The position numbers and the translations under genes are program-made. Under the pieces are notes generated by a model. It had not been told where the DNA came from, searched no databases, and saw nothing but the letters and a program-made list of their open reading frames with translations. Positions 58,021 through 64,000 of a stretch of 64,000 bases of DNA are shown here, in pieces (position 1 is the stretch's first letter; the number at the start of each line of letters is the position of its first letter). The DNA comes from Marinibacterium anthonyi (GTDB lineage: Bacteria > Pseudomonadota > Alphaproteobacteria > Rhodobacterales > Rhodobacteraceae): the NCBI GenBank assembly GCA_003217735.2, contig CP031585.1, forward strand, positions 2,653,501 to 2,717,500, written 5' to 3'.

Positions 58021-58933
58021 TCGGCCCGCGTTTTTCCAACTCTGCCTTAGCCTTTGCCATGCTCAGAAAGCGCCTGAACGCCGGGTTGTCGTTATTCGGC
58101 GACCAGATTGCAGAAAATGGCAGGCGCTCGCCCTTTATCGGTCGAAAAACAAGTTCAGGATAGTTCGTCGCCGTCATCGCCTCGCTGACTACGGTCAAAC
58201 CTCGCCCAATGGCAACCAATGACAGCAGGTTATCTCGACTTACGGATTGCACATGTATGTCAGGGTGACAACTGAGGTCTGCCAGCTTCCGTACCAGGTA
58301 GTCGTAGATTTCTTGGCCCGGGGCCGTCTCGCTGACCATGAAGGCCTCACAACTTAGCTCGTGCCAGTCGACAGCTGTCCGGATGGCTAACTCATGACGT
58401 TCAGGCAGGACAACGAAAACACCTTCTGACCACATAAAAGCGCTATCGCAATCTTGCCACGCTCTGGTTCCGGTTAGGAAAGCGACGTCGAGTTCCAACT
58501 GACGGATGGCAGCGAGGTGTTCTTCAGGGTTTCCATCGATCAGTTGGATCTGTACGTCATTGTGCTGATCCCCGAAGGAGCGGAGCAGTTCGGCTAGAAA
58601 GCCCGACGCAATCGATGAATAAATACCGATTTTTATACGGCCATTTTCTGATCTGCCAAGTAATGCAATTGCATGCAGGCTCTCATCTAGCCCGCGAATT
58701 GTCTGACGTGCGCGAGGCAGAAACTGGTGCCCGGCGCGGTTTAGGCTCACGCCGCTTCGATGACGGTGAAACAATGATGTTCCGAGCCGATCCTCAAGGT
58801 CGCGGATGCAACGGCTGACTGATGACTGTCGGATACGCATAACGCTACCAGCCTTTCGGAAACTGCCATGATCAGCGGCGTTGACGAAGCATCGAAGGTG
58901 TCGAATCTCAATTTCACGTTTTCTCCTTTCCAC
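57992..58933 (-). CDS. LysR-family transcriptional regulator
   Basis: A 313-residue LysR regulator. The winged HTH (about 8-68) reads IRHLRCFVNAADHGSFRKAG and QSSVSRCIRDLEDRLGTSLFHRHRSGVSLN. The periplasmic-binding-like effector domain follows, with KIGIYSSIASGFLAELL and LVAIGRGLTVVSEA. It is convergent with the trb operon and overlaps its last gene. LysR genes often stand at this point in related elements and may control transfer or the adjoining cargo. Confidence 0.92.
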   Translation of the reverse strand: MERRKREIEIRHLRCFVNAADHGSFRKAGSVMRIRQSSVSRCIRDLEDRLGTSLFHRHRSGVSLNRAGHQFLPRARQTIRGLDESLHAIALLGRSENGRIKIGIYSSIASGFLAELLRSFGDQHNDVQIQLIDGNPEEHLAAIRQLELDVAFLTGTRAWQDCDSAFMWSEGVFVVLPERHELAIRTAVDWHELSCEAFMVSETAPGQEIYDYLVRKLADLSCHPDIHVQSVSRDNLLSLVAIGRGLTVVSEAMTATNYPELVFRPIKGERLPFSAIWSPNNDNPAFRRFLSMAKAKAELEKRGPISGHPCGIG

Positions 58934-59057
58934 TTTCCGACATCCTCTCGCACCTCGTGTTTAGGTCCTTTTCTGTGGAGCGCTACACTGACGAGCCGAA
59001 CCTCAATCCAAGTCTTGAAACTTTGTTTCAAGGCGGCGTATGCTCTGCGTGGAAATG

Positions 59058-61316
59058 CTAGAGATTGTCAGACGGGTTGAAGCGCAACAGTCGCAGGGCG
59101 TTGAGCGTGACCAGCACTGTTGCGCCGGTATCGGCCAGGATGGCGATCCAGAGCCCGGTCAGCCCTAGCACCGACGTTACCAAAAACACAGCTTTCAGAC
59201 CCAGTGCCAGGGCCACGTTCTGATGGATGTTGGCCATGGCGGCTCGGGCGAGCCGGATCAGGGCAGGTATGTCCACCACCCTGTCGCGCAGGATCGCCGC
59301 ATCGGCGGTTTCCAGCGCCACGTCGGTGCCGGAGCCCATCGCCACACCTACGTTCGCCTGCTTTAGCGCTGGTGCGTCGTTGATGCCGTCGCCAATCATC
59401 ATGACGCCGCCGGATGCGCCCATCTCGCGAATCAGCCTCAGCTTGTCCTCGGGCATCATGCTGGCGTGGAATTCCATGCCGAGCCTCCCGGCGATGGCCT
59501 CGGCCGTGCGGGGATTGTCGCCGGTCAGGATAACCGGGGCGATGTCCATCGCCCGCAGTTGGGCCATGGCCTCGGCGGCGTCGCCGCGCGGCTCGTCGCG
59601 CAAGGCTACGAGGCCGAGGGGTTGGCCGGAACGGAACACCGCGACCACGGTCTTGCCGTCAGTCTCGAGCTGTGCCGCGAACTCGGCCTGGCCGGCGGCG
59701 ATACCCCCGGCCTCCTCGGCATGGCGTGGCGATGCCACCCAGGCCTTCGTGCCGCCGACCAGCGCTTCAACGCCCTTACCCACGATCGCGCGCGCTTCTG
59801 TCGCGGGCAGAGCCTCGATCCCGGCCTCCTCCGTTCGGCGGAGGATGGCTTGAGCCAGCGGGTGCGACGATCCGGTCTCGACTGCGGCGGCCACGGCCAG
59901 CAAGTTGACTTCTGTGACGCCAGGGGCGGGCAGGACGTCGGTCACCTTGGGTTTGCCATGGGTCAGCGTGCCGGTCTTGTCAAAGGCGATGGCCGAGACC
60001 TTTGCGGCGGACTCGATCACCGCGCCCCCCTTCATCAACAGACCTTTCTTGGCGCCTGAGGACAGCGCAGAGGCAATCGAGGCCGGAACCGAGATCACCA
60101 ACGCGCAGGGGCAGCCGATGAGCAACAATGCGAGGCCACGATAGATCCAGGTGTTCCAGTCGGCCCCGGTAGCGAGCGGCGGGATCAAGATGACCAGCGC
60201 CGCCAGCACGACGATGGCGGGCATGTACCAGCGGCTGAACCGGTCGATGAACCGCTCAGTCGGCGCGCGGGCGTCCTCGGCCTCCTCGACCAGCCGAATG
60301 ATGCGCGCAATCGTGTTGTCCGCTGCGGTTTTCGTGACCGTCACGCGAAGCGCGGCCTCGGTATTGATCGATCCCGCGAAGACCGATTCTCCCGGCCCCC
60401 GGGTAACCGGGACGCTTTCACCGGTCACGGGACTTTCGTCGACACCGCTGGTGCCCTCGGCAATCTCGCCATCGGCAGGGATGCGGTCCCCAGGGCGCAC
60501 CAGGACACGCTGGCCGACCTCGAGCTGGTCGGCCGGGACTTCGCGGGTCCTGCCGTCGATTTCCAGAAGCGCGGTCTTGGGCACCAAACTGGCCAGCGCT
60601 CGGATACCGTCGCGTGCCTTGCCAGCGGCCACGCCTTCCAGTACCTCGCCCACTGCAAAAAGAAACACGACAAGCGCCGCTTCCTCGGCTGCACCGATAA
60701 ATAGGGCGCCGACAGCAGCAATGGTCATCAGGCTTTCGATGGTGAAAGGCTGGCCGAGGCGAACGGCCTCGAAGGCGCGCCTGGCCACCGGGGCGACTCC
60801 GATCACGCAGGCGAGGGCAAAGGCCCAGTAGCCGTAGTCCGCCGAGGTCAGAAGCTCGAACCCCCAGGCCAGGGTCAGTAAGGCGCCGGTGAAGATCACT
60901 AGCCGGCCCTTGTTGGTCTGATACCAATTCTTGCCACGATCGGCGGGGTCGTCATGCACATGCCCCGGGCTGCCATGCCCCGCGTCGCCCTTGGCTGGCT
61001 GCGGCCCATCGTGGTCATGGTCATGGCCGTCACAGTCATGACCATGGCTATGCGGCTTGTTCGCGGCGTCGAGCGGTTTTCTCTCCGATGTAGCGCCACG
61101 CTGCGCAATCCCGTATCCGAGACGCCTCACGATGGTTTCGATCTCCGTCGGGGCCGTCCGGGCAGGCTCGAGATCAAGCGAAAGGCGTTCGCTCATCAGG
61201 GCGACCTTTACATCTCTGACACCCGGTAGGCGCTCGACCGCCTTCGTCACTTTTACCGTACAGGCGGCACAATCCATGCCGCTGACAGTCCACTCCCGGC
61301 GCTCGGATCCACTCAT
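59058..61316 (-). CDS. zntA: Heavy-metal P-type ATPase (Zn/Cd/Pb exporter type)
   Basis: A 752-residue P1B ATPase. It has an N-terminal HMA domain with GMDCAACTVKV, a His/Asp-rich stretch (HGHDCDGHDHDHDGP, about 90-105), an actuator TGES, the membrane metal site GCPCALV, phosphorylation loop DKTGTLTHGKP and hinge GDGINDAP. The last segment ADTGATVLVTLNALRLL carries the Asp typical of ZntA/CadA pumps. It would export zinc, cadmium or lead. It is transcribed from a MerR-type promoter (61369-61399), but no merR-family gene is seen in the window. Confidence 0.93.
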   Translation of the reverse strand: MSGSERREWTVSGMDCAACTVKVTKAVERLPGVRDVKVALMSERLSLDLEPARTAPTEIETIVRRLGYGIAQRGATSERKPLDAANKPHSHGHDCDGHDHDHDGPQPAKGDAGHGSPGHVHDDPADRGKNWYQTNKGRLVIFTGALLTLAWGFELLTSADYGYWAFALACVIGVAPVARRAFEAVRLGQPFTIESLMTIAAVGALFIGAAEEAALVVFLFAVGEVLEGVAAGKARDGIRALASLVPKTALLEIDGRTREVPADQLEVGQRVLVRPGDRIPADGEIAEGTSGVDESPVTGESVPVTRGPGESVFAGSINTEAALRVTVTKTAADNTIARIIRLVEEAEDARAPTERFIDRFSRWYMPAIVVLAALVILIPPLATGADWNTWIYRGLALLLIGCPCALVISVPASIASALSSGAKKGLLMKGGAVIESAAKVSAIAFDKTGTLTHGKPKVTDVLPAPGVTEVNLLAVAAAVETGSSHPLAQAILRRTEEAGIEALPATEARAIVGKGVEALVGGTKAWVASPRHAEEAGGIAAGQAEFAAQLETDGKTVVAVFRSGQPLGLVALRDEPRGDAAEAMAQLRAMDIAPVILTGDNPRTAEAIAGRLGMEFHASMMPEDKLRLIREMGASGGVMMIGDGINDAPALKQANVGVAMGSGTDVALETADAAILRDRVVDIPALIRLARAAMANIHQNVALALGLKAVFLVTSVLGLTGLWIAILADTGATVLVTLNALRLLRFNPSDNL

Positions 61317-61368
61317 TTTCTTTGCTCCTCGCCCGGCAACTGGCCGGGGTTATCTTTCACCGAGTCGG

Positions 61369-61399
61369 TTCTTACACGCTATAGTAGCTGTAGCTTCAA
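61369..61399 (-). promoter_or_regulatory. MerR-type promoter of the metal ATPase gene
   Basis: On the minus strand, TTGAAG (-35, 61399-61394) and TAAGAA (-10, 61374-61369) are separated by 19 bp. The spacer is almost filled by the dyad GCTACAG-CTA-CTATAGC (61394-61378), whose arms match except at one position. The overlong spacer with an internal dyad is the hallmark of ZntR/CadR/PbrR-controlled promoters. Confidence 0.7.
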
Positions 61400-61589
61400 G
61401 CCCTTTTCGCTGCGGCAACGATTGCTTCGCCCACATTGCTCTTTGATCGATGTCGGTATCAGCGAACGGCTACCATCTAGTGGGATTTTTCGCATGGCTG
61501 ATCGGGTTCTGTTGCGACTAGAGCTGCGGGAGACTCACTTCTGACAGGCGGAATTCTCTCCACAACAAAAACCGGGAAGCCTCTTGATG

Positions 61590-61609
61590 CTCTAGGGGCT
61601 AGAGGTTTT
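61590..61609 (+). terminator. Hairpin with T tract upstream of the L,D-transpeptidase
   Basis: CTCTAG (61590-61595) and CTAGAG (61599-61604) form a stem with a GGG loop, followed by GTTTTA. It lies about 60 bp before the transpeptidase start and might terminate upstream reading or act in the leader. Confidence 0.4.
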
Positions 61610-61670
61610 ATACCGCATCCATCGCGTACAAGCGATCGAACCGGTTCACTGTGCATTTGGGAAACTTGAG

Positions 61671-62333
61671 ATGCTGACGAGACGACACTTTATCCAGACA
61701 ACTGCGGCGCTGCTCCCGCTGTCGCTCCCGACGCTTTCGTATGCCGATAACTGGCCCAGCGAAGAACAGAAAGCCGCTTGGGACGCGGAGGTCACTCCGC
61801 TGGGCTATGATCCCGCGACCACAAACCCTTGGGGGCTGCATCCCAGGTTCCTCCCTCAAAGAGTATTGGCGAACGACGAGCTACGTCCCGGAGATATCCA
61901 TGTCGATGCAGTGGCAAGGTACCTTTACCACATAGAAGATGGCGGTACCGCCATGCGCTATGGTGTGGCCATTGCCCAAGGGGATCTCTACGAGCCAGGT
62001 ACGCCCACCGTCAAACGCATGGTTAGGTGGCCGCACTGGCGGCCTACACGAAACATGATCGAGCGGAACCCCGAGAATGCTCAGTATGCAGGTGGTGTGG
62101 AGCCCGGCCCCGAAAATGCACTCGGTTCAAGAGCCATCTATCTGTATGTCGGCGACAGGGACACATATCTCCGCATTCATGGCACCCCGTATCCAGAAAG
62201 CATTGGCGGGCGGGCAAGCTCGGGCTGCGTCCGAATGGTGATGGCGCATATAATTGATCTGTTCGAGAATGTTGAAATCGGTTCGACAGTCTACCTTTAC
62301 TCAGCCGAGGAAAGCCTCGTGATGCCGGGATGA
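61671..62333 (+). CDS. L,D-transpeptidase (YkuD domain) with Tat-type signal
   Basis: A 220-residue exported protein. The N-terminus MLTRRHFIQTTAALLPLSLP is a twin-arginine-type signal, cleaved near SYADN. The YkuD catalytic motif is HGTPYPESIGGRASSGCVRM, with the essential Cys. It would crosslink peptidoglycan or attach lipoproteins to it. A shared hairpin terminator separates it from a convergent small lipoprotein gene. Confidence 0.92.
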   Translation: MLTRRHFIQTTAALLPLSLPTLSYADNWPSEEQKAAWDAEVTPLGYDPATTNPWGLHPRFLPQRVLANDELRPGDIHVDAVARYLYHIEDGGTAMRYGVAIAQGDLYEPGTPTVKRMVRWPHWRPTRNMIERNPENAQYAGGVEPGPENALGSRAIYLYVGDRDTYLRIHGTPYPESIGGRASSGCVRMVMAHIIDLFENVEIGSTVYLYSAEESLVMPG

Positions 62334-62334
62334 A

Positions 62335-62369
62335 TTCTGGCCTTCCACCTGAGGCGTGGAAGGCCAGAA
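62335..62369. terminator. Bidirectional terminator between the transpeptidase and lipoprotein genes
   Basis: TTCTGGCCTTCCAC (62335-62348) and its complement GTGGAAGGCCAGAA (62356-62369) form a perfect 14-bp stem with a 7-base loop. The two genes converge on it. Confidence 0.75.
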
Positions 62370-62374
62370 ATCGC

Positions 62375-62650
62375 TCATGATACCGGCTGCTGCACCACGC
62401 ATATTGGGCGGCCGCCTGTTGCGCGAAGCGGCACGAGAGTGGTTTCCACTGGGCCGGCATGCATATACCAGTAACAATCGTCTTCGCTTAGCAGGCGAGC
62501 CGTCGACAAATCCTGATCGGGAGCCGCCATGGCAACAACATTCTCTGGAATATTGCCGATTTCATATCGATCGTTCTGGCCTTCCACGTTTGTGATCCCG
62601 CAGCCCGTAAGCGTCGCCAGCAGGATAAACGTCATTAATCTTGCTTCCAT
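62375..62650 (-). CDS. Small lipoprotein
   Basis: A 91-residue protein from the ATG at 62650 (MEARLMTFILLATLTGCGIT), with AGAGAG-type ribosome-binding sequence about 7 bases upstream. The lipobox LATLTGC at residues 11-17 predicts export and lipidation. The mature part is short and polar, with a CYWYMHAG segment and a second Cys. I do not recognise the family. Its convergence with an L,D-transpeptidase gene, an enzyme type that can handle lipoproteins, is suggestive. Confidence 0.6.
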   Translation of the reverse strand: MEARLMTFILLATLTGCGITNVEGQNDRYEIGNIPENVVAMAAPDQDLSTARLLSEDDCYWYMHAGPVETTLVPLRATGGRPICVVQQPVS

Positions 62651-62899
62651 ATCATCTCTCTTCTTCGACTTCACGCCACACCATCGATGATGGGGACGCA
62701 ACCACGCAATCCTTCGAAAAGCTTCTGTGGCTGTAGATTGGAGAACACTCTGATGCCATCGAGACCTGAGGTCAATCAATGGTTCCCATGCCAAGACCCA
62801 GGATCATGGCAATAGGCGCAAACCGCTCTCAGGTCTCACGCGCGCGCCGTGAAGTGCGCCCCTGCGGATGGACATTCTCAGGCGGCGGTTGTTGTAGGC

Positions 62900-63613
62900 C
62901 TAGATGAACCGGGGCAGGCCGGTGGCGACGTCGTCGAACGACTCATACTCCATAAGATAAGCGTCCTCCACCTTCAGTGTCTTCATGAAGCTCTCGGCCT
63001 TTGCGTTGTCGTACGGGTTGCCGCGGCGTCTCATAGACCCAAAGAAGCCCTGTTCGGCAAGAATGCCTCGATGCAGCTCCGACGCGTACTGGGACCCGCG
63101 GTCCGTGTGGAACACGTAGCCGGGCAAGGGACGCCGCTCCGCGATCGCGCTGCGGAGCTCCCTCGCCGCCAGGCGGGCGTCGATGCTGCGGCCGATGGCA
63201 CAGCCGACAACACGGCGCGACCACGCGTCCAGGATCAGCGCGGCATAAACGAAGCCTCCGGCGATGGTGATGTAAGTCAGGTCAGCTACCCAGAGCTGGT
63301 TCGGACCGTAATCCTCGAATTCCTTGGCAATGAAAGGAAAGATCGGGCCGCCATGGTCGCTGTCTGTTGTGCGGATGGTGCGCCGCCTCCGTCGCGGGTT
63401 CAGGCCGTTCTCTCTCATCAGCCGCCGGACCTTTTTCGAATTCACGACCATGCCCCGATGCCGGAGCTCGGCATCGACCCGGCGGTAGCCATAGCCCTCG
63501 AACTCGTCGGTAATCGCCCGGATTTCCTCAATGATGACGGTGTCTCCAGGCCTGGGGCCGGGATCAGCATAGAAGCTGGACCTCGCGACGTCTGTCAGCT
63601 CGCATCCCCGCCG
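62900..63613 (-). CDS. IS3-family transposase OrfB
   Basis: The integrase-core part of an IS3 transposase. The DDE residues are visible: Asp in NQLWVADLTYITIAGG, Asp in VFHTDRGSQYAS, and Glu in NPYDNAKAESFMKTLK. The first in-frame ATG is at 63451, but family-like sequence (CELTDVARSSFYADPG, YGYRRVDAELRHRG) runs upstream to about 63613. Translation therefore normally enters by frameshifting from orfA. The end (VATGLPRFI) looks slightly shortened compared with the family. Confidence 0.85.
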   Translation of the reverse strand, partial: RRGCELTDVARSSFYADPGPRPGDTVIIEEIRAITDEFEGYGYRRVDAELRHRGMVVNSKKVRRLMRENGLNPRRRRRTIRTTDSDHGGPIFPFIAKEFEDYGPNQLWVADLTYITIAGGFVYAALILDAWSRRVVGCAIGRSIDARLAARELRSAIAERRPLPGYVFHTDRGSQYASELHRGILAEQGFFGSMRRRGNPYDNAKAESFMKTLKVEDAYLMEYESFDDVATGLPRFI

Positions 63614-63890
63614 GATCGAGAGCCCCCGGGGGCGGCAGTTCCGGATGTAGATTCGTTTCTCGGCAAGCGTCCGGAGCGTTGAGCCCCCTTTGGAAACTCG
63701 ATCTCGAGCGCCTGGCGCCCGGCAAGCCGCTCCAGCGCAACGTTCCGGACCTCGTATTCGGCCATCAGTTCGGCCGCCGCCACGTCTTCATCGAGCGCGC
63801 CTGCTTCCGCTTATTCGATCCAGACCCGGATCAGGTTGCGCGACAGGTCGTGGCTCTGCAGCGACACCGCTGGTGAAACAGCGCGACATT
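63595..63890 (-). pseudogene. IS3-family OrfA remnant
   Basis: Fragments SHDLSRNLIRVWIE, a TAA stop (63811-63813), then AEAGALDEDVAAAELMAEYE and LERLAGRQALEIEF match the C-terminal half of an IS3 OrfA. The in-frame stop interrupts it. The N-terminal half was not found before the palindrome at 63900. Confidence 0.6.
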
Positions 63891-63899
63891 GCAGGTGGT

Positions 63900-63954
63900 G
63901 ATTTTGGGGGAAGCGGAAGCCGGGCGTAGCCCGGATGTAGCTTCCCCCAAAATC
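63900..63954. repeat. Large nested palindrome near the right edge
   Basis: GATTTTGGGGGAAGC (63900-63914) and GCTTCCCCCAAAATC (63940-63954) are perfect 15-bp inverted repeats. They enclose a second palindrome CCGGGC-GTA-GCCCGG (63920-63934). It may be an IS end, a REP-like repeat or a terminator; it is not related in sequence to the palindrome at 2-65. Confidence 0.65.
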
Positions 63955-64000
63955 TCGCGCGGGTTTACCCCGTGCGGTTGGCGGTGACGGCGGTCAGGGT

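Larger units (their letters stand above)
62848..63900 (-). mobile_element. Decayed IS3-family element (partial)
   Basis: The region holds an orfB-type transposase and the end of an orfA on the minus strand. The left border is taken near TGAAGTGCGCCCC at 62848, a likely inverted-repeat end. The right border is not resolved; recognisable orfA sequence fades near 63890, before a large palindrome. An in-frame stop in orfA suggests the element is no longer active. Confidence 0.65.

Noticed and set aside
62574-62587. A second copy of TTCTGGCCTTCCAC inside the lipoprotein gene
   Set aside because: The 14-base match to the terminator arm lacks the complementary arm and is explained by the coding sequence; no element structure was found.
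1-64000. CRISPR arrays, tRNA and rRNA genes
   Set aside because: I saw no regularly spaced repeat array, tRNA-like cloverleaf or rRNA sequence on inspection; a dedicated scan could still find a diverged tRNA.

Overview
The window looks like most of an integrative and conjugative element (ICE) or plasmid-like mobile region from a GC-rich alphaproteobacterium. The relaxase/TraG/Trb order, the RepA-type initiator, and the DUF736, DUF2840, DUF2285 and DUF2958 genes are a familiar accessory set in Rhodobacterales, Sphingomonadales and Rhizobiales. I cannot fix the genus, and no tRNA, rRNA or CRISPR array was recognised.

Layout. 1-5.5 kb: a near-perfect palindrome followed by three translationally coupled tyrosine recombinases. 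5.5-21.2 kb: plasmid-type maintenance and DNA-processing genes, comprising an ArdC-like anti-restriction protein and a broken second copy, DUF2958, a RadC-like JAB protein, a very large ParB, several small unknown genes, a Fic protein, a 1440-residue methyltransferase/strawberry-notch helicase, a Toprim protein and a DUF2493/SLOG protein. 21.4-23.4 kb: lower-GC cargo with a RelA/SpoT-domain protein and a 2H phosphoesterase. 23.4-28.3 kb: small regulators (DUF736, XRE, DUF2285) and a DUF6499/DUF2285 gene broken by a frameshift and by an IS256-family element with a clear 8-bp target duplication. 28.3-36.2 kb: replication initiator with internal iteron-like repeats, DUF2840, TraF-like peptidase, DUF736, lytic transglycosylase, relaxase, TraG and a ribbon-helix-helix protein. 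36.2-48.2 kb: a cargo island between the ribbon-helix-helix gene and trbB. It holds HEPN-like proteins, a PD-(D/E)XK-like nuclease, a GNAT protein, an SMC-like ATPase with a small acidic partner, an IS1182-family element, and a tightly coupled four-gene operon of one HNH nuclease and three HEPN-like proteins. 48.3-58 kb: the mating-pair operon trbBCDEJ(K)LFGI plus DUF2274, with a convergent LysR gene. 58-64 kb: a zinc/cadmium-type P-type ATPase under a MerR-type promoter, a Tat-type L,D-transpeptidase convergent with a small lipoprotein, and a decayed IS3-family element.

How it fits together. The recombinases probably move or integrate the DNA. RepA and ParB would maintain an excised form. 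The relaxase, TraG and Trb channel would transfer it, helped by TraF and the transglycosylase. ArdC and perhaps the methyltransferase-helicase would protect incoming DNA. The two cargo zones look like stress or phage-defence modules, and the right end carries metal resistance and cell-wall genes.

The least expected observations are the HNH/HEPN operon (43828-47746), the ATPase plus acidic partner (39387-42082), the RelA/SpoT plus 2H pair, and a family of hairpin leaders that abut the ribosome-binding sites of several early genes (5457, 7754, 11053, more loosely about 14490).
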